From the NCBI GenBank assembly GCA_033764055.1, contig JANRJI010000090.1, forward strand, positions 1 through 64,000: a stretch of 64,000 nucleotides of DNA, read 5' to 3'. This document shows, piece after piece, positions 9,031 to 16,794 of the stretch. The stretch's first letter is position 1, and each line of letters starts with the position of its first letter. The notes beneath the pieces were generated by a model that did no database searches, was not told the origin of the DNA, and saw only the letters and a list, made by a program, of their open reading frames with translations. The stretch comes from Ga0077555 sp033764055. Lineage in GTDB: Bacteria > Pseudomonadota > Alphaproteobacteria > Rhizobiales > Hyphomicrobiaceae. The translations under genes and the position numbers were made by a program.

Positions 9031-9300
9031 GACCCTCGCTCGCTCGTGCTTTGCTGCCGCCTGGCGTCCCTGCGGCGCGATCCGATTTGCCTCACTAGCG
9101 GTCTCTTTGCGGCAATCACGTGATGCTCGCCGAACGATGCCCAGGGCCCCTATACCTGATCCGCTCCGGGCCTCCAAACACACCCGCGTGAGCGAGGATG
9201 TCACGATACGCGACCGATGTTCTGGTCGCCCCACGCGGAAGTTGCAACCCCCGGCACGGCGGGCCATCGTCGCAGCCATACCATCCAGGAGAGAATAACC

Positions 9301-10095
9301 ATGTCCAAGACAGCCATCCTCACGAGCCTCGACGCCCGGGGGGTCGCGACGGTCACGTTCAATCGCCCCGAGGTCAACAATGCGTACAATGAAGACTTCA
9401 TCCAGGGCGTGCTGTCCGGCCTCGACGATCTGGGCAAGGAGAAGAGTGTGCGCGCCGTCGTCCTCAAGGGGAACGGCCGACATTTCCAGGCCGGCGCGGA
9501 CCTGAAGTGGATCAACTCAGTCCGGCCGCAGAACGCGGCGGTAAACCGCGCCGTCTCCGCGGCGACAGCCGCAGCGGTCGACCGTCTCAATCGCCTTCCG
9601 GTGCCGGTCGTGGCGCTGGTGCAGGGCGGCTGCTTTGGGGGCGGCACCGGTATCGTCGCGGCGTGCGACGTCGTGATCGCTGCCGACAACGCCATCTTTT
9701 CCATCGCGGAGGTCCGCTGGGGGCTCCATGCGGCGATCATTGTGCCACACCTCAACGACGCGATCGGGGTCCGGCAAGTCCGCCGCTACGCCATCACAGG
9801 CGAAAGGTTCGATGCCCAGGAGGCCCGCCGCATCGGCCTTGTGCACGAGGTCGTCGCACTCGACCGCCTGGAAGCCCGAGGGGCCGAGATCGTCGCCCAG
9901 ATCCTGGAGAACAGCTCTGCGGCCATGGCGAAAACCAAGCAGCACATCCTCGAGAGCGCCTGGAGCGGCTTCGATGAGGCAGCCTTCGAGCGGCTCGTCG
10001 ACAGTCATGCCTCGGCACGGCAAACTGCGGACGCAGCGGAAGGGCTCGCGTCGTTTGCCGAGAAGCGCCGTGCTGCCTGGGCGCCCAAGAGTTGA
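9301..10095 (+). CDS. Enoyl-CoA hydratase/isomerase family, methylglutaconyl-CoA hydratase-like
   Basis: A 264-residue crotonase-fold protein that probably hydrates an alpha,beta-unsaturated acyl-CoA. The oxyanion-hole and CoA-binding segments are visible (RHFQAGADLKW, 60-70; GGCFGGGTGIVAACD, 109-123). The second catalytic glutamate is kept at E137 (IAEVRWGL). The first, normally in GGGCE, is Gly here. That pattern (GGGxG, then EVxxGL, then an Ala-rich stretch and VPHL) is the one seen in the LiuC/AUH group of leucine degradation, so methylglutaconyl-CoA hydratase is the best guess. No other leucine-degradation gene is adjacent. The ATG at 9301 has AGGAGAG about 8 bases upstream. Confidence 0.85.
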   Translation: MSKTAILTSLDARGVATVTFNRPEVNNAYNEDFIQGVLSGLDDLGKEKSVRAVVLKGNGRHFQAGADLKWINSVRPQNAAVNRAVSAATAAAVDRLNRLPVPVVALVQGGCFGGGTGIVAACDVVIAADNAIFSIAEVRWGLHAAIIVPHLNDAIGVRQVRRYAITGERFDAQEARRIGLVHEVVALDRLEARGAEIVAQILENSSAAMAKTKQHILESAWSGFDEAAFERLVDSHASARQTADAAEGLASFAEKRRAAWAPKS

Positions 10096-10102
10096 TAGAC
10101 AA

Positions 10103-10131
10103 GCCGGCGCGGGGAGCCACCCCGCGCCGGC
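10103..10131 (+). terminator. Strong hairpin after the enoyl-CoA hydratase gene
   Basis: Perfect 12-bp stem (GCCGGCGCGGGG with its complement) and a 5-base loop, 8 bases past the hydratase stop. It also lies 36 bases beyond the end of the convergent PRC-barrel gene, so it may act in both directions. No T-run follows. Confidence 0.65.
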
Positions 10132-10141
10132 GCATCGTCTC

Positions 10142-10180
10142 GTCGTCAGCTCCAGCAAGAAGGTCGTCAGCTCCAGTAAG
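10142..10180. repeat. Two-copy tandem repeat covering the 3' end of the PRC-barrel gene
   Basis: An 18-base unit (GTCGTCAGCTCCAG followed by C/T and AAG) occurs at 10142-10159 and again at 10163-10180, a 21-base period with one mismatch. The second copy contains the stop codon and last codons (YWS) of the minus-strand gene. The first lies just past the stop, so an earlier C-terminus has been duplicated downstream. Confidence 0.7.
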
Positions 10181-10529
10181 TCGGAGCGCCGTAGTGCCTG
10201 TGGACGTTCGTCTCCCAGGAACGGTCGCCCCACGAATCGTCGCTGAATGCCGGAGCATCACGCAGTTGCTGCTCAGTCACACCGGTCACATAGCCGTCGA
10301 GCGACGTGTCGTATTTGAGCGACGACCAGGGCAGCGGAAAGTGGCTTTCGCCCAAACCCATCAGTCCGCCGAAGCTCATGACCGCATAAGTTACCTTGCC
10401 CGAGACCTTCTCGATCATCAGGTGGTCGATCTCACCGATCTGGTTGCCCCGGGAGTCGTAGACGCTGGTGCCGTTGACGTCCTCGCTCGAGATCAACGCG
10501 TGATTCGGATGAACGGTCGATTGTGCCAT
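10167..10529 (-). CDS. PRC-barrel domain protein
   Basis: A 120-residue soluble protein built around a PRC-barrel, the beta-barrel of photosynthetic reaction centre H subunits and RimM, which usually acts as a protein- or RNA-binding module. The first strands are clear (ALISSEDVNGTSVYDSRGN, then IGEIDHLMIEKVSGKVTYA, about residues 10-50), followed by FPLPWSSLKYD and YVTGVTEQQL. Free-standing PRC-barrel proteins of this size are common stress-associated proteins in Hyphomicrobiales. The ATG at 10529 is preferred because GAGG lies about 8 bases upstream; the open frame extends 12 codons further. The stop region is tandemly duplicated. Confidence 0.85.
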   Translation of the reverse strand: MAQSTVHPNHALISSEDVNGTSVYDSRGNQIGEIDHLMIEKVSGKVTYAVMSFGGLMGLGESHFPLPWSSLKYDTSLDGYVTGVTEQQLRDAPAFSDDSWGDRSWETNVHRHYGAPTYWS

Positions 10530-10738
10530 GGAATGCCTCGCCTGAATGCTGGTTGGCCGCGCCAATGCCCGGCCGGTCCCTTGGACCTGAGCAACGCACC
10601 GGCTCCCGGCTGAGTTCCTGTGCCTGGACCGGCCCGCCCGGCGACGGTTCGCACGATGATCGCAGGCAGCGGCCGTTCGCAGTCTCGCGACCGCGCAGCC
10701 CCTCTCCGGCCTTTCGCTGAAGGCGGAAGGCTGAATGA

Positions 10739-11407
10739 TCAGTGGAGCTTCAAGCAGGGATTCAAGGCTGGCCGTCCCTGCAGCGAGCCCATGCGGACGA
10801 GCTGGGTCATGCTGGCCAGTCGAAGCTCGACCACGCCTGCCTCAAGCCCCAGGGAGCGCGCGATGTCGGCGTCGGATCGCCCGTCGGTCGCAAGACCCAG
10901 GATCCGCCTGTCGACGGCCGATAGGCGCCGCGCGACGACGGCACCCCCCCAACTGCTCGACTTCTCCCTGCCGATCGGCAGCCGATCGCCCAATCCGACG
11001 TTGACGTAGCAATCCTCCGCATCCCCGTTGCGCAAGGACCAGATCGTCCGAACGAGTGCGCGACCGCTGATTCCCTTGAGGATGTAGCCGCGGGCGCCGG
11101 CGCCGAGCGCCGACAGGACGAACGTCTCCTCGGCGACCACGGTAAGCATCAAGACGCGAGTATGGGGTACCTCGGCGGCGATCGTGCGCACGGCCTCGAG
11201 ACCGCCTCCGGGCATGCTCACGTCCAGGAGCATGACGTCCGGCTTCGACTCGACGGCAATCCGCGTCGCGTCCTCAGCGGAAGAGCCTTCGCCGACCACT
11301 GAGAAACCAACTTCGGCATTCAGGACCTGCACGACACCCGCCCGAAAAATCGGATGGTCGTCGATCACTGCGATCTTCACGTCCTGCAGGCGGGCATCAT
11401 TCTTCAT
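10739..11407 (-). CDS. NarL/FixJ-type response regulator with a divergent HTH domain
   Basis: A 222-residue two-component regulator. The receiver domain (about 10-130) has the acidic pair in VIDDHP, the phosphoacceptor D62 in VMLLDVSMPGG, a Thr in MLTVV and Lys in YILKG. The C-terminal LuxR-type HTH is recognisable (LSAVDRRILGLATDGRSDAD, then IARSLGL) but the recognition-helix region (EAGVVELRLASMTQLV) departs from the usual pattern of TVKxHxxxIxxKL. DNA binding may be altered or lost. Its start overlaps the end of the kinase gene by 11 bases, so the two are translationally coupled and almost certainly partners. Confidence 0.85.
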   Translation of the reverse strand: MKNDARLQDVKIAVIDDHPIFRAGVVQVLNAEVGFSVVGEGSSAEDATRIAVESKPDVMLLDVSMPGGGLEAVRTIAAEVPHTRVLMLTVVAEETFVLSALGAGARGYILKGISGRALVRTIWSLRNGDAEDCYVNVGLGDRLPIGREKSSSWGGAVVARRLSAVDRRILGLATDGRSDADIARSLGLEAGVVELRLASMTQLVRMGSLQGRPALNPCLKLH

Positions 11408-12401
11408 CCAATTCGCCCAGGCACCATGGTGTTGCGAGTTCGAAACGCGCCGTCAGCGCCAGCCCAAACTTGTCCGAGGATATGACCAGCGCGCCGCCCA
11501 GCGATCCGATCCGATCGCGCATGACGATCATTCCCATTTGGCTATCGTTACTCTCGGTGCCGCGACCACGCAATCCTGGACCTAGGTCTGAAACGGTGAT
11601 CTCGACCAAGGTCTCGTTGGCTGACGCAGCCACCCGTTGTCCCTTTGCGCCAGCGTGCTTGAAGGAGTTGTTGAGCGCCTCCTGAATGAACCGGTAGACG
11701 CAGATTTTTGCAGATCTCGACGCCACCAGGGCCGACAACGAGATCACGCAAACGACTTCGGTGGAGGTTCGGCGCATATGCGCCTGCACGGCGAGGCGGA
11801 TCACCTGCTCGAGATCCGCGTTGTCGATTTCCGGCAGGACCGAGCCGGCCGAAATCGCCCGGATCTCCTGCAAGGCCTCGGTGATTACGGACCTGACGCG
11901 AGAGAGGTCCGGTGCCGTGTCAGACGCTGGTGCCTCCTCCGGCTCTTCCGGCAACAGCAACAGGGCCATGCCGAGGAGTTGCGCCGGCCCGTCGTGCAGA
12001 TCGGCACCGACGCTTCGCACCACCCGCTCAGCGAGCTCGGTTGCCTGCTCCCGAGCACGCCGGAGCTGTGTCTCCACGTCCGGCACCGGCCGGTCGGGCT
12101 GGCCCCGCGTGCTGCACGCCAGAACGGCCAGCGTCAAGCCTAGCAGCGTCAGCGAGCCGATGGCACCGATCACCAACCGGGCATCACGGTATCCCACGCT
12201 CGTCATGCCGGCGATGGCCTCGCTGAGCAGGGCGTAGCCGGCGATGGCCGCACCCCCGCCGATTGCGACACATGCGACAAGGAAAAATCGACGATCGACG
12301 TTAAGCCGGCTCCCCCGCCGGTCGGAGCGCGTCGCCAAGGCGCTGCCCGCCAGCCCCGAGAGCACCCGTGCAGGGTCGCACCACGGTTTCGATTTCGGCA
12401 C
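11397..12401 (-). CDS. NarX/DegS-type sensor histidine kinase
   Basis: A 334-residue inner-membrane kinase. Two membrane helices (about residues 38-60 and 77-97) flank a short loop of only about 15 residues, so it probably senses a membrane or cytoplasmic signal. A coiled linker leads to a HisKA_3 phosphoacceptor motif (ADLHDGPAQLLGMALL, His about residue 136) and a GHKL ATPase domain with N-box FIQEALNNSFKHA and G-boxes SDLGPGL and DRIGSLGGAL. The start is GTG with AAGG about 9 bases upstream. It overlaps the downstream response regulator by 11 bases and is divergent from a second LuxR-type regulator; the pair may regulate the neighbouring secretion genes. Confidence 0.88.
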   Translation of the reverse strand: MPKSKPWCDPARVLSGLAGSALATRSDRRGSRLNVDRRFFLVACVAIGGGAAIAGYALLSEAIAGMTSVGYRDARLVIGAIGSLTLLGLTLAVLACSTRGQPDRPVPDVETQLRRAREQATELAERVVRSVGADLHDGPAQLLGMALLLLPEEPEEAPASDTAPDLSRVRSVITEALQEIRAISAGSVLPEIDNADLEQVIRLAVQAHMRRTSTEVVCVISLSALVASRSAKICVYRFIQEALNNSFKHAGAKGQRVAASANETLVEITVSDLGPGLRGRGTESNDSQMGMIVMRDRIGSLGGALVISSDKFGLALTARFELATPWCLGELDEE

Positions 12402-12540
12402 GTCAACACCTTGCTTTGACTGACAATTCTACTGACGACACGACCGCGCCAGGACCGCTCACGGACCTATGAATCGGTTCGCTCCCGATGGGAGGGTGGT
12501 CTGAACTGCCGGACCCGTCATTTCTCACCGAGATCCAACA

Positions 12541-12566
12541 AAACTGCGCAAGCATTTGCGCAGTTT
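12541..12566. promoter_or_regulatory. Perfect 11-bp palindrome in the divergent kinase/regulator intergenic region
   Basis: AAACTGCGCAA and TTGCGCAGTTT flank a 4-base spacer. A second short dyad (CTTGT CA ACAAG) lies at 12578-12589. They sit 94-119 bases upstream of the regulator at 12660 and about 140 bases upstream of the divergent kinase, in a locally AT-rich stretch. An operator for an autoregulating dimeric regulator is the likeliest reading; no T-run supports a terminator. Confidence 0.5.
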
Positions 12567-12659
12567 GTATTATTGTCTTGTCAACAAGTCGTAAACTGTT
12601 CAAACATCCACCCGTCCGGCTCTGTCCGGAAGTGGGCATGCGTGAGCAGGGATATGCTG

Positions 12660-13385
12660 ATGGCGCCAAATATTCGTTTGGCAATTGTTGACGACCATCC
12701 ATTGTTCATCGAAGGGGTGGTCACTGCACTCAAGGCAGCCAGGGACATCGATGTGGTCGGCCAGGGCCACTGTGCTGCCGATGCCGTTCGCCTGGCCGAG
12801 AGCCTCGCGCCCGATGTCCTGATCCTCGATATCAACATACCGGGAGATGGTTTGGCGGCTGCTCAGTATCTCTGGGCGTCGCGCACGGCGACCAAAATGG
12901 TCATCCTGTCGGTCTCCGAGGACGAGGCAAACGTCACGGGTGCCATGAAGGCGGGGGCGTCCGGCTACATCGTCAAGGGCGTGTCCGGGCTGGAGCTGAC
13001 GCGCGCCGTGCGCGAGATCCACCGCGGTGCACGCTATGTCAGCCCGAGCCTCGCGGCGCGCATCCTGGCCGCACCGAGCACCGCTTCGGCCACCCCGGAG
13101 AACGAGCGGCTGACCCAGCGGGAGCGGGACGTGATGGCTCATGTGGCCCGCGGCCTGACGAACAAGGAGGTCGCCCGCGAGTTGTCACTCAGCGACAAGA
13201 CGGTCAAATACTATATGACCAGCATCATGCAGAAGCTGCGGCTGCGAAACCGGATGGAGGTCGTTCTCTGGGCCACCGGAGACCGCGACACTGGGTCGAG
13301 CGCAGCGCCGGCGGATGTTTCATCGCCGCGAGCCCCCTCCACGAGCTTGCGATGGGGCGGGGAGCTCAAGTCCAGCGGCAAGTGA
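12660..13385 (+). CDS. NarL/FixJ-type response regulator
   Basis: A 241-residue two-component regulator with an intact receiver (D11/D12 in AIVDDHP, phosphoacceptor D57 in VLILDINIPG, Lys in YIVKG) and a canonical LuxR HTH near residues 155-215 (LTQRERDVMAHVARGLTNKE, VARELSLSDKTVKYYM, IMQKLRLRNR). A Ser/Pro-rich tail of about 25 residues follows. The ATG at 12660 sits 7 bases after AGGGA; an ATG at 12654 is too close, and the frame is open upstream. It is divergent from the kinase/regulator pair and precedes gspG by 170 bases on the same strand, so control of type II secretion is possible. It could be the kinase's second partner. Confidence 0.88.
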   Translation: MAPNIRLAIVDDHPLFIEGVVTALKAARDIDVVGQGHCAADAVRLAESLAPDVLILDINIPGDGLAAAQYLWASRTATKMVILSVSEDEANVTGAMKAGASGYIVKGVSGLELTRAVREIHRGARYVSPSLAARILAAPSTASATPENERLTQRERDVMAHVARGLTNKEVARELSLSDKTVKYYMTSIMQKLRLRNRMEVVLWATGDRDTGSSAAPADVSSPRAPSTSLRWGGELKSSGK

Positions 13386-13555
13386 CAGTGACGTTCACGG
13401 GCGACGCGTCTCTCCGACCAGCCCGTTCATCGCGTTTGCGATCTGGCTCGCCTGGCTCCAGGCCCCTGCGTAAAATAGACCTCATCGCTGTAGCCTGCTC
13501 GTCGGCAAGCTCGACGCGCGGACAGGCCGGCCGCCAATCGGAGGCATCAACTGGC

Positions 13556-14023
13556 ATGAGGTCGCCTTCCCACCACCCGTCGCCAGCGCGTCGCGGCACG
13601 GCCCCTCGGCCGCCCGCAGCTAGTGCGGGCTTCACGCTGATCGAGGTTCTGGTCGTGCTCGGCATCCTGGCGCTCATCGCAACCTTCGCGACGCCCCAGG
13701 TGCTGCGCTATCTCGGGCACAGCCGCGTTGAAGCCGCTCGCATCCAGGTGTCTGCGATCGTCACGGCAATGGAGCTCTATGCCCTGGACCATGGCACCTA
13801 TCCGACGCAACAGGAAGGCCTCAATGCACTGGTTCGCCAGCCGGCCGGATCGACCCGCTGGCGCGGACCTTACCTGAAGAAGGCGGAAGGCATGGTCGAC
13901 CCGTGGGGACGTCCCTACGGCTATCGCGTTCCGGGCCGCCAGAAGCCCTTCGAGGTCTACTCCCTCGGTCGGGACAATGCCGTCGGCGGCACGGACGAGA
14001 ACCAGGATGTCGTCGGGTGGTAG
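13556..14023 (+). CDS. gspG: Type II secretion major pseudopilin GspG
   Basis: GspG is the main subunit of the periplasmic pseudopilus. This 155-residue precursor has a 36-residue leader, unusually long, ending in the prepilin-peptidase site SAG/FTLIEV. Glu at +5 and the hydrophobic N-terminal helix follow. The C-terminal part has the GspG hallmarks: YPTQQEGLNALV, WRGPYLKK, DPWGRPYGYRVPG and the Ca-binding loop region near DNAVGGTDENQD. The ATG at 13556 has GGAGG 11 bases upstream. It is the only gsp gene in its transcription unit and converges on gspJ with a 6-base gap. It has to be matured by a GspO peptidase encoded outside the window. Confidence 0.93.
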   Translation: MRSPSHHPSPARRGTAPRPPAASAGFTLIEVLVVLGILALIATFATPQVLRYLGHSRVEAARIQVSAIVTAMELYALDHGTYPTQQEGLNALVRQPAGSTRWRGPYLKKAEGMVDPWGRPYGYRVPGRQKPFEVYSLGRDNAVGGTDENQDVVGW

Positions 14024-14029
14024 CGACCG

Positions 14030-14692
14030 TCACGGTGGCGCTTCGAGACGCAACGCTACGATGGCCCGTCGCGTAAGGTGCGGGGCGCCACCCGGCAGAG
14101 TGGTGGTCGCCTCGACAAGGCGGGGCAGCCGGGTACGGCTGCGCCATGCGTCGTGCCAGGCCATGGCACCGCCATCGCCGTGGGCGCCGAAGTAGCGGAA
14201 CCGGACGATCGCTCCCTGCTCGACCACGTCGACCGGCCCTTCGACGCTCGCGTCAGCAGATTGCGACGGCACATAGAGCTGCAGCCGCAACCGCAGGCCC
14301 GTCCCCTCGTGCGCCGCCGCCCCCGACGCGCTCGGTTGCAGACGGTGCCGGTAGACGCCGGCCCCGAAAGGACCGTTCGCTGCCTCCGCAACGAAGCTCA
14401 GCGAGGTCGCGTCCCCGGAAAACGCGATGCCGACGCGGCCCTCGACATCGCGTTCCTGCACCGGCATGGCGCTGACCACACGCTGCTCGAGAACGAGCCT
14501 CAGCGACAAGTCGAGGGCACTGTCCCGCTCGATCTCGCCGCGGACCTGCCAGCCGACCATTCCCAGCCGTACGGCGCCAGGCAGAAGCGCCATGAGAATG
14601 GCGAGCAGCGAGAGCCCGACCAGAACCTCGACCAGGGTGAAGCCGGCCTCTCCGCACCTATGGCGAATGGACTTTTGACGCGTCGCCATCAT
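14030..14692 (-). CDS. gspJ: Type II secretion minor pseudopilin GspJ
   Basis: GspJ is a minor pseudopilin of the tip complex with GspI and GspK. The 220-residue precursor has a basic leader and the cleavage site GEAG/FTLVEVLVGLSLLAILMA, with Glu at +5. Its larger size than GspH/I and the LxLRLVLEQRV stretch after the helix fit GspJ. The start overlaps the gspI stop as ATGA (14689-14692), so it is the last gene of the E-F-H-I-J operon. Assignment to J rather than another minor pseudopilin rests on size and gene order. Confidence 0.85.
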   Translation of the reverse strand: MMATRQKSIRHRCGEAGFTLVEVLVGLSLLAILMALLPGAVRLGMVGWQVRGEIERDSALDLSLRLVLEQRVVSAMPVQERDVEGRVGIAFSGDATSLSFVAEAANGPFGAGVYRHRLQPSASGAAAHEGTGLRLRLQLYVPSQSADASVEGPVDVVEQGAIVRFRYFGAHGDGGAMAWHDAWRSRTRLPRLVEATTTLPGGAPHLTRRAIVALRLEAPP

Positions 14693-15111
14693 CGCCCCGC
14701 GCCGGCCAGCTTCAAGGTGGTCAAGGTCAGCTGGCGCGGCGCAGCCTGCGAGTCCCCCGCCCAGGTGACCTGCACCGTCAACCACCACGCCGGAAGCCGC
14801 GGCGGCGTGCCCGCATCCGGCACGCCCGGATAGGGCCTCGCCTCGATCCGCCATTGCACATCGCCTTCGGTGCCTTGGGTGGCCCCTTCCTGGATCTCCC
14901 CCTCCACCCCGAATGCCGCAAGCCTTGCCTGCGCGATCGACAGAGCGCGGCCCTCCTCTCTAGCCGCGCGAAGCGCGCGGGCGCCACCTCCGACCATCGA
15001 CTGCAGCACCGCAATAGCCCCCGCCAGGATGGCGAGTGCTACAAGGGCCTCGACGAGGGTGAAGCCTGCGTCGGAGCGGCGGCCCTCCCGTTCAGGGCGC
15101 GTAGGCGACAC
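14689..15111 (-). CDS. gspI: Type II secretion minor pseudopilin GspI
   Basis: A 140-residue prepilin-like protein with short leader, cleavage site SDAG/FTLVEALVALAILA and Glu at +5. The remainder (IAQARLAAFGVEGEI, then WRIEARPYPG and WLTVQVTW) fits the small GspI fold. The start is a GTG overlapping the last 20 bases of gspH. The end overlaps gspJ as ATGA. Expected role: nucleator of pseudopilus assembly with GspJ and GspK; no GspK is in the window. Confidence 0.87.
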   Translation of the reverse strand: MSPTRPEREGRRSDAGFTLVEALVALAILAGAIAVLQSMVGGGARALRAAREEGRALSIAQARLAAFGVEGEIQEGATQGTEGDVQWRIEARPYPGVPDAGTPPRLPAWWLTVQVTWAGDSQAAPRQLTLTTLKLAGAGR

Positions 15112-15568
15112 GGGCCCCTCCCGTAAGCCAGTCGATGCTCAGCGTGGCGCTCGCGGAACGCTCGCGCAGCACGATGCGACCACCGCTGGAGCCCCCCGCG
15201 GCCAGGAAGCGGATCCGGTGCACACCACCGGCTCCTCGTTCTCCCGCAGGAACCGCCGCCTCGACGGCAATGCCCGGTGCAATGGGCCGTGGCGAGGGGA
15301 ATTCGTCCAGCCAGTACTGCCGGGCGGCAGTATCGAGAACCAAGGCCCGCTCTGTGCCGGAGCGCATCGCTGCTGCCCTTGCGGAGCGCGCTGCCGATGC
15401 CAGCTCCGTCGCCACCCCGCGCAGATCCTGAGACCTGAGCGCATCGCGGGCCAGGGGCAACGCCACGAGAGTGCCCAGTGACAGGACGGCCAGTCCCACC
15501 AGCAGCTCGATCAACGTGAAGCCTGCCTCGGTCGTCGGTCGGGATGACACCGGCGGCCGCGCGCTCAT
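15092..15568 (-). CDS. gspH: Type II secretion minor pseudopilin GspH
   Basis: A 158-residue prepilin-like protein. The leader (MSARPPVSSRPTTEAG) precedes FTLIELLVGLAVLSLGTLVA, with Glu at +5. The following residues (ATELASAARSARAAAMRSG) and later beta segments (ALVLDTAARQYWL, RIRFLAAGGSSGGRIVL) are the GspH/FimT pattern. The start overlaps the gspF stop as ATGA at 15565-15568, the evidence for cutting a much longer open frame here. Position between gspF and gspI supports the H assignment. Confidence 0.88.
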   Translation of the reverse strand: MSARPPVSSRPTTEAGFTLIELLVGLAVLSLGTLVALPLARDALRSQDLRGVATELASAARSARAAAMRSGTERALVLDTAARQYWLDEFPSPRPIAPGIAVEAAVPAGERGAGGVHRIRFLAAGGSSGGRIVLRERSASATLSIDWLTGGARVAYAP

Positions 15569-16794
15569 CGGATCACCGTCTCGTTCAGAGCCAGCATCGC
15601 CCCCATGACCGACAGCATCAACCCGCCGACGAGCCCACCGATCGTTACGGTGATGGCCGGAACCGCAATGGCCAGCAGGCGCTGGAGCTGCTGTTGGACG
15701 TCCTGCTCGTAGATGTCGGCGACGCGCGCCAGCATCATCGCAAGCTGTCCGCTCTGCTGGCCGAGCGCAATCAGTCGCAAAGCCAGGTCCGGGAATAAGC
15801 GGCATGTCGTCAGGGGCACCAGAAGGGTCGCCCCCTCGTTGACCTCCTGCTCGGCATGGCGCGCGGCCTGCCGGAACACGCGATTGATCATCACGCCGGC
15901 GCTGACGGTGAGAGCGTCCTGCATCGGCACGTCGTTGCGCAGCAGGGTTGCCATCGTCCGCGCGAACCGCGCGGTGTTGGCGCGCAGCACCAGACGGCCC
16001 AGGACGGGAATGGAGAGGACGAGGCGATCGCGGAGCAGCGCGGCCTTGTCGGATTGCAGCGCCCAAGCTGCCGCCAGGACAAGCCCGCCAGTGGTGGCCG
16101 CGAGATAATGCCAACTCCCGGCGATCGCGCGGGACACGCCAGCCAGCACCGCCAGGAAGAGCGGAGGCTTCACCCCGGCATCGCCGAACAGCGGCATGAT
16201 CGCCGGCACCATGACCGTCACGACAATGGTCACGGTGACCAGTGCCAGCACCATCAGGACCGCTGGATAGACCAGGGCCGTCGTCGTCTGACTGCGCAGC
16301 CGGTTCTCCTGCTCGAGAAAGGCAGCGAGATCGTCGAGGACCTGCGGCAGCGATCCGCTCACCTCGCCGGCCTGCACCAATCGCCAGAAATGCTCGGGGA
16401 ACGCACCCTTGCGCGCGGCCAGTGCCTGCGAGATGGACGCGCCCCCCCTCACGTCCGACAGGACCGCCTCGACGGTGCGCCGGATGCGCGCCGTCAATGC
16501 AGGCTGCAGCGCGACGATCTGCAAGGCCTCCTCGAGCGTCAATCCGGCCCGGGAAAGCGTGGCGAGCTCCCGCGCGACCAGCGCGAGCGCCGTCGCCGGC
16601 ATGGCCTTCCCACCGTCGAGGGCCGCACGCCACGATGCCGCCGGCACCTTGCCTGCAACCGGATCGAGCGTCGTCGCGAACAGCCCGCGCCGCCGCAAGG
16701 CGTCCAGGGCAGCGGAGGCCGTCTCTGCCTCGACCGTGCCTTGCTCGAGACGGCCACCGCCGTCGTAGGCCCTGAAGGCGAAAGTCTCCATCAC
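15565..16794 (-). CDS. gspF: Type II secretion inner-membrane platform protein GspF
   Basis: GspF is the polytopic core of the inner-membrane platform and couples the GspE ATPase to pseudopilus growth. The 409-residue protein has the normal length and two repeated T2SSF cytoplasmic domains (about 65-190 and 270-390). Conserved patterns are LARELATLSRAGLTLEEAL, FWRLVQAGEVSGSLPQVL, FARTMATLLRNDVPMQDAL and ALGQQSGQLAMML. Three membrane helices lie near residues 172-195, 220-245 and 380-402. Start and end overlap gspE and gspH by a few bases. Confidence 0.95.
   Translation of the reverse strand: MMETFAFRAYDGGGRLEQGTVEAETASAALDALRRRGLFATTLDPVAGKVPAASWRAALDGGKAMPATALALVARELATLSRAGLTLEEALQIVALQPALTARIRRTVEAVLSDVRGGASISQALAARKGAFPEHFWRLVQAGEVSGSLPQVLDDLAAFLEQENRLRSQTTTALVYPAVLMVLALVTVTIVVTVMVPAIMPLFGDAGVKPPLFLAVLAGVSRAIAGSWHYLAATTGGLVLAAAWALQSDKAALLRDRLVLSIPVLGRLVLRANTARFARTMATLLRNDVPMQDALTVSAGVMINRVFRQAARHAEQEVNEGATLLVPLTTCRLFPDLALRLIALGQQSGQLAMMLARVADIYEQDVQQQLQRLLAIAVPAITVTIGGLVGGLMLSVMGAMLALNETVIR

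Noticed and set aside
14030..14692. GspK as the identity of the third minor pseudopilin
   Set aside because: GspK lacks the +5 Glu and is much longer with a large alpha domain. This protein has Glu at +5 and only 220 residues, fitting GspJ.
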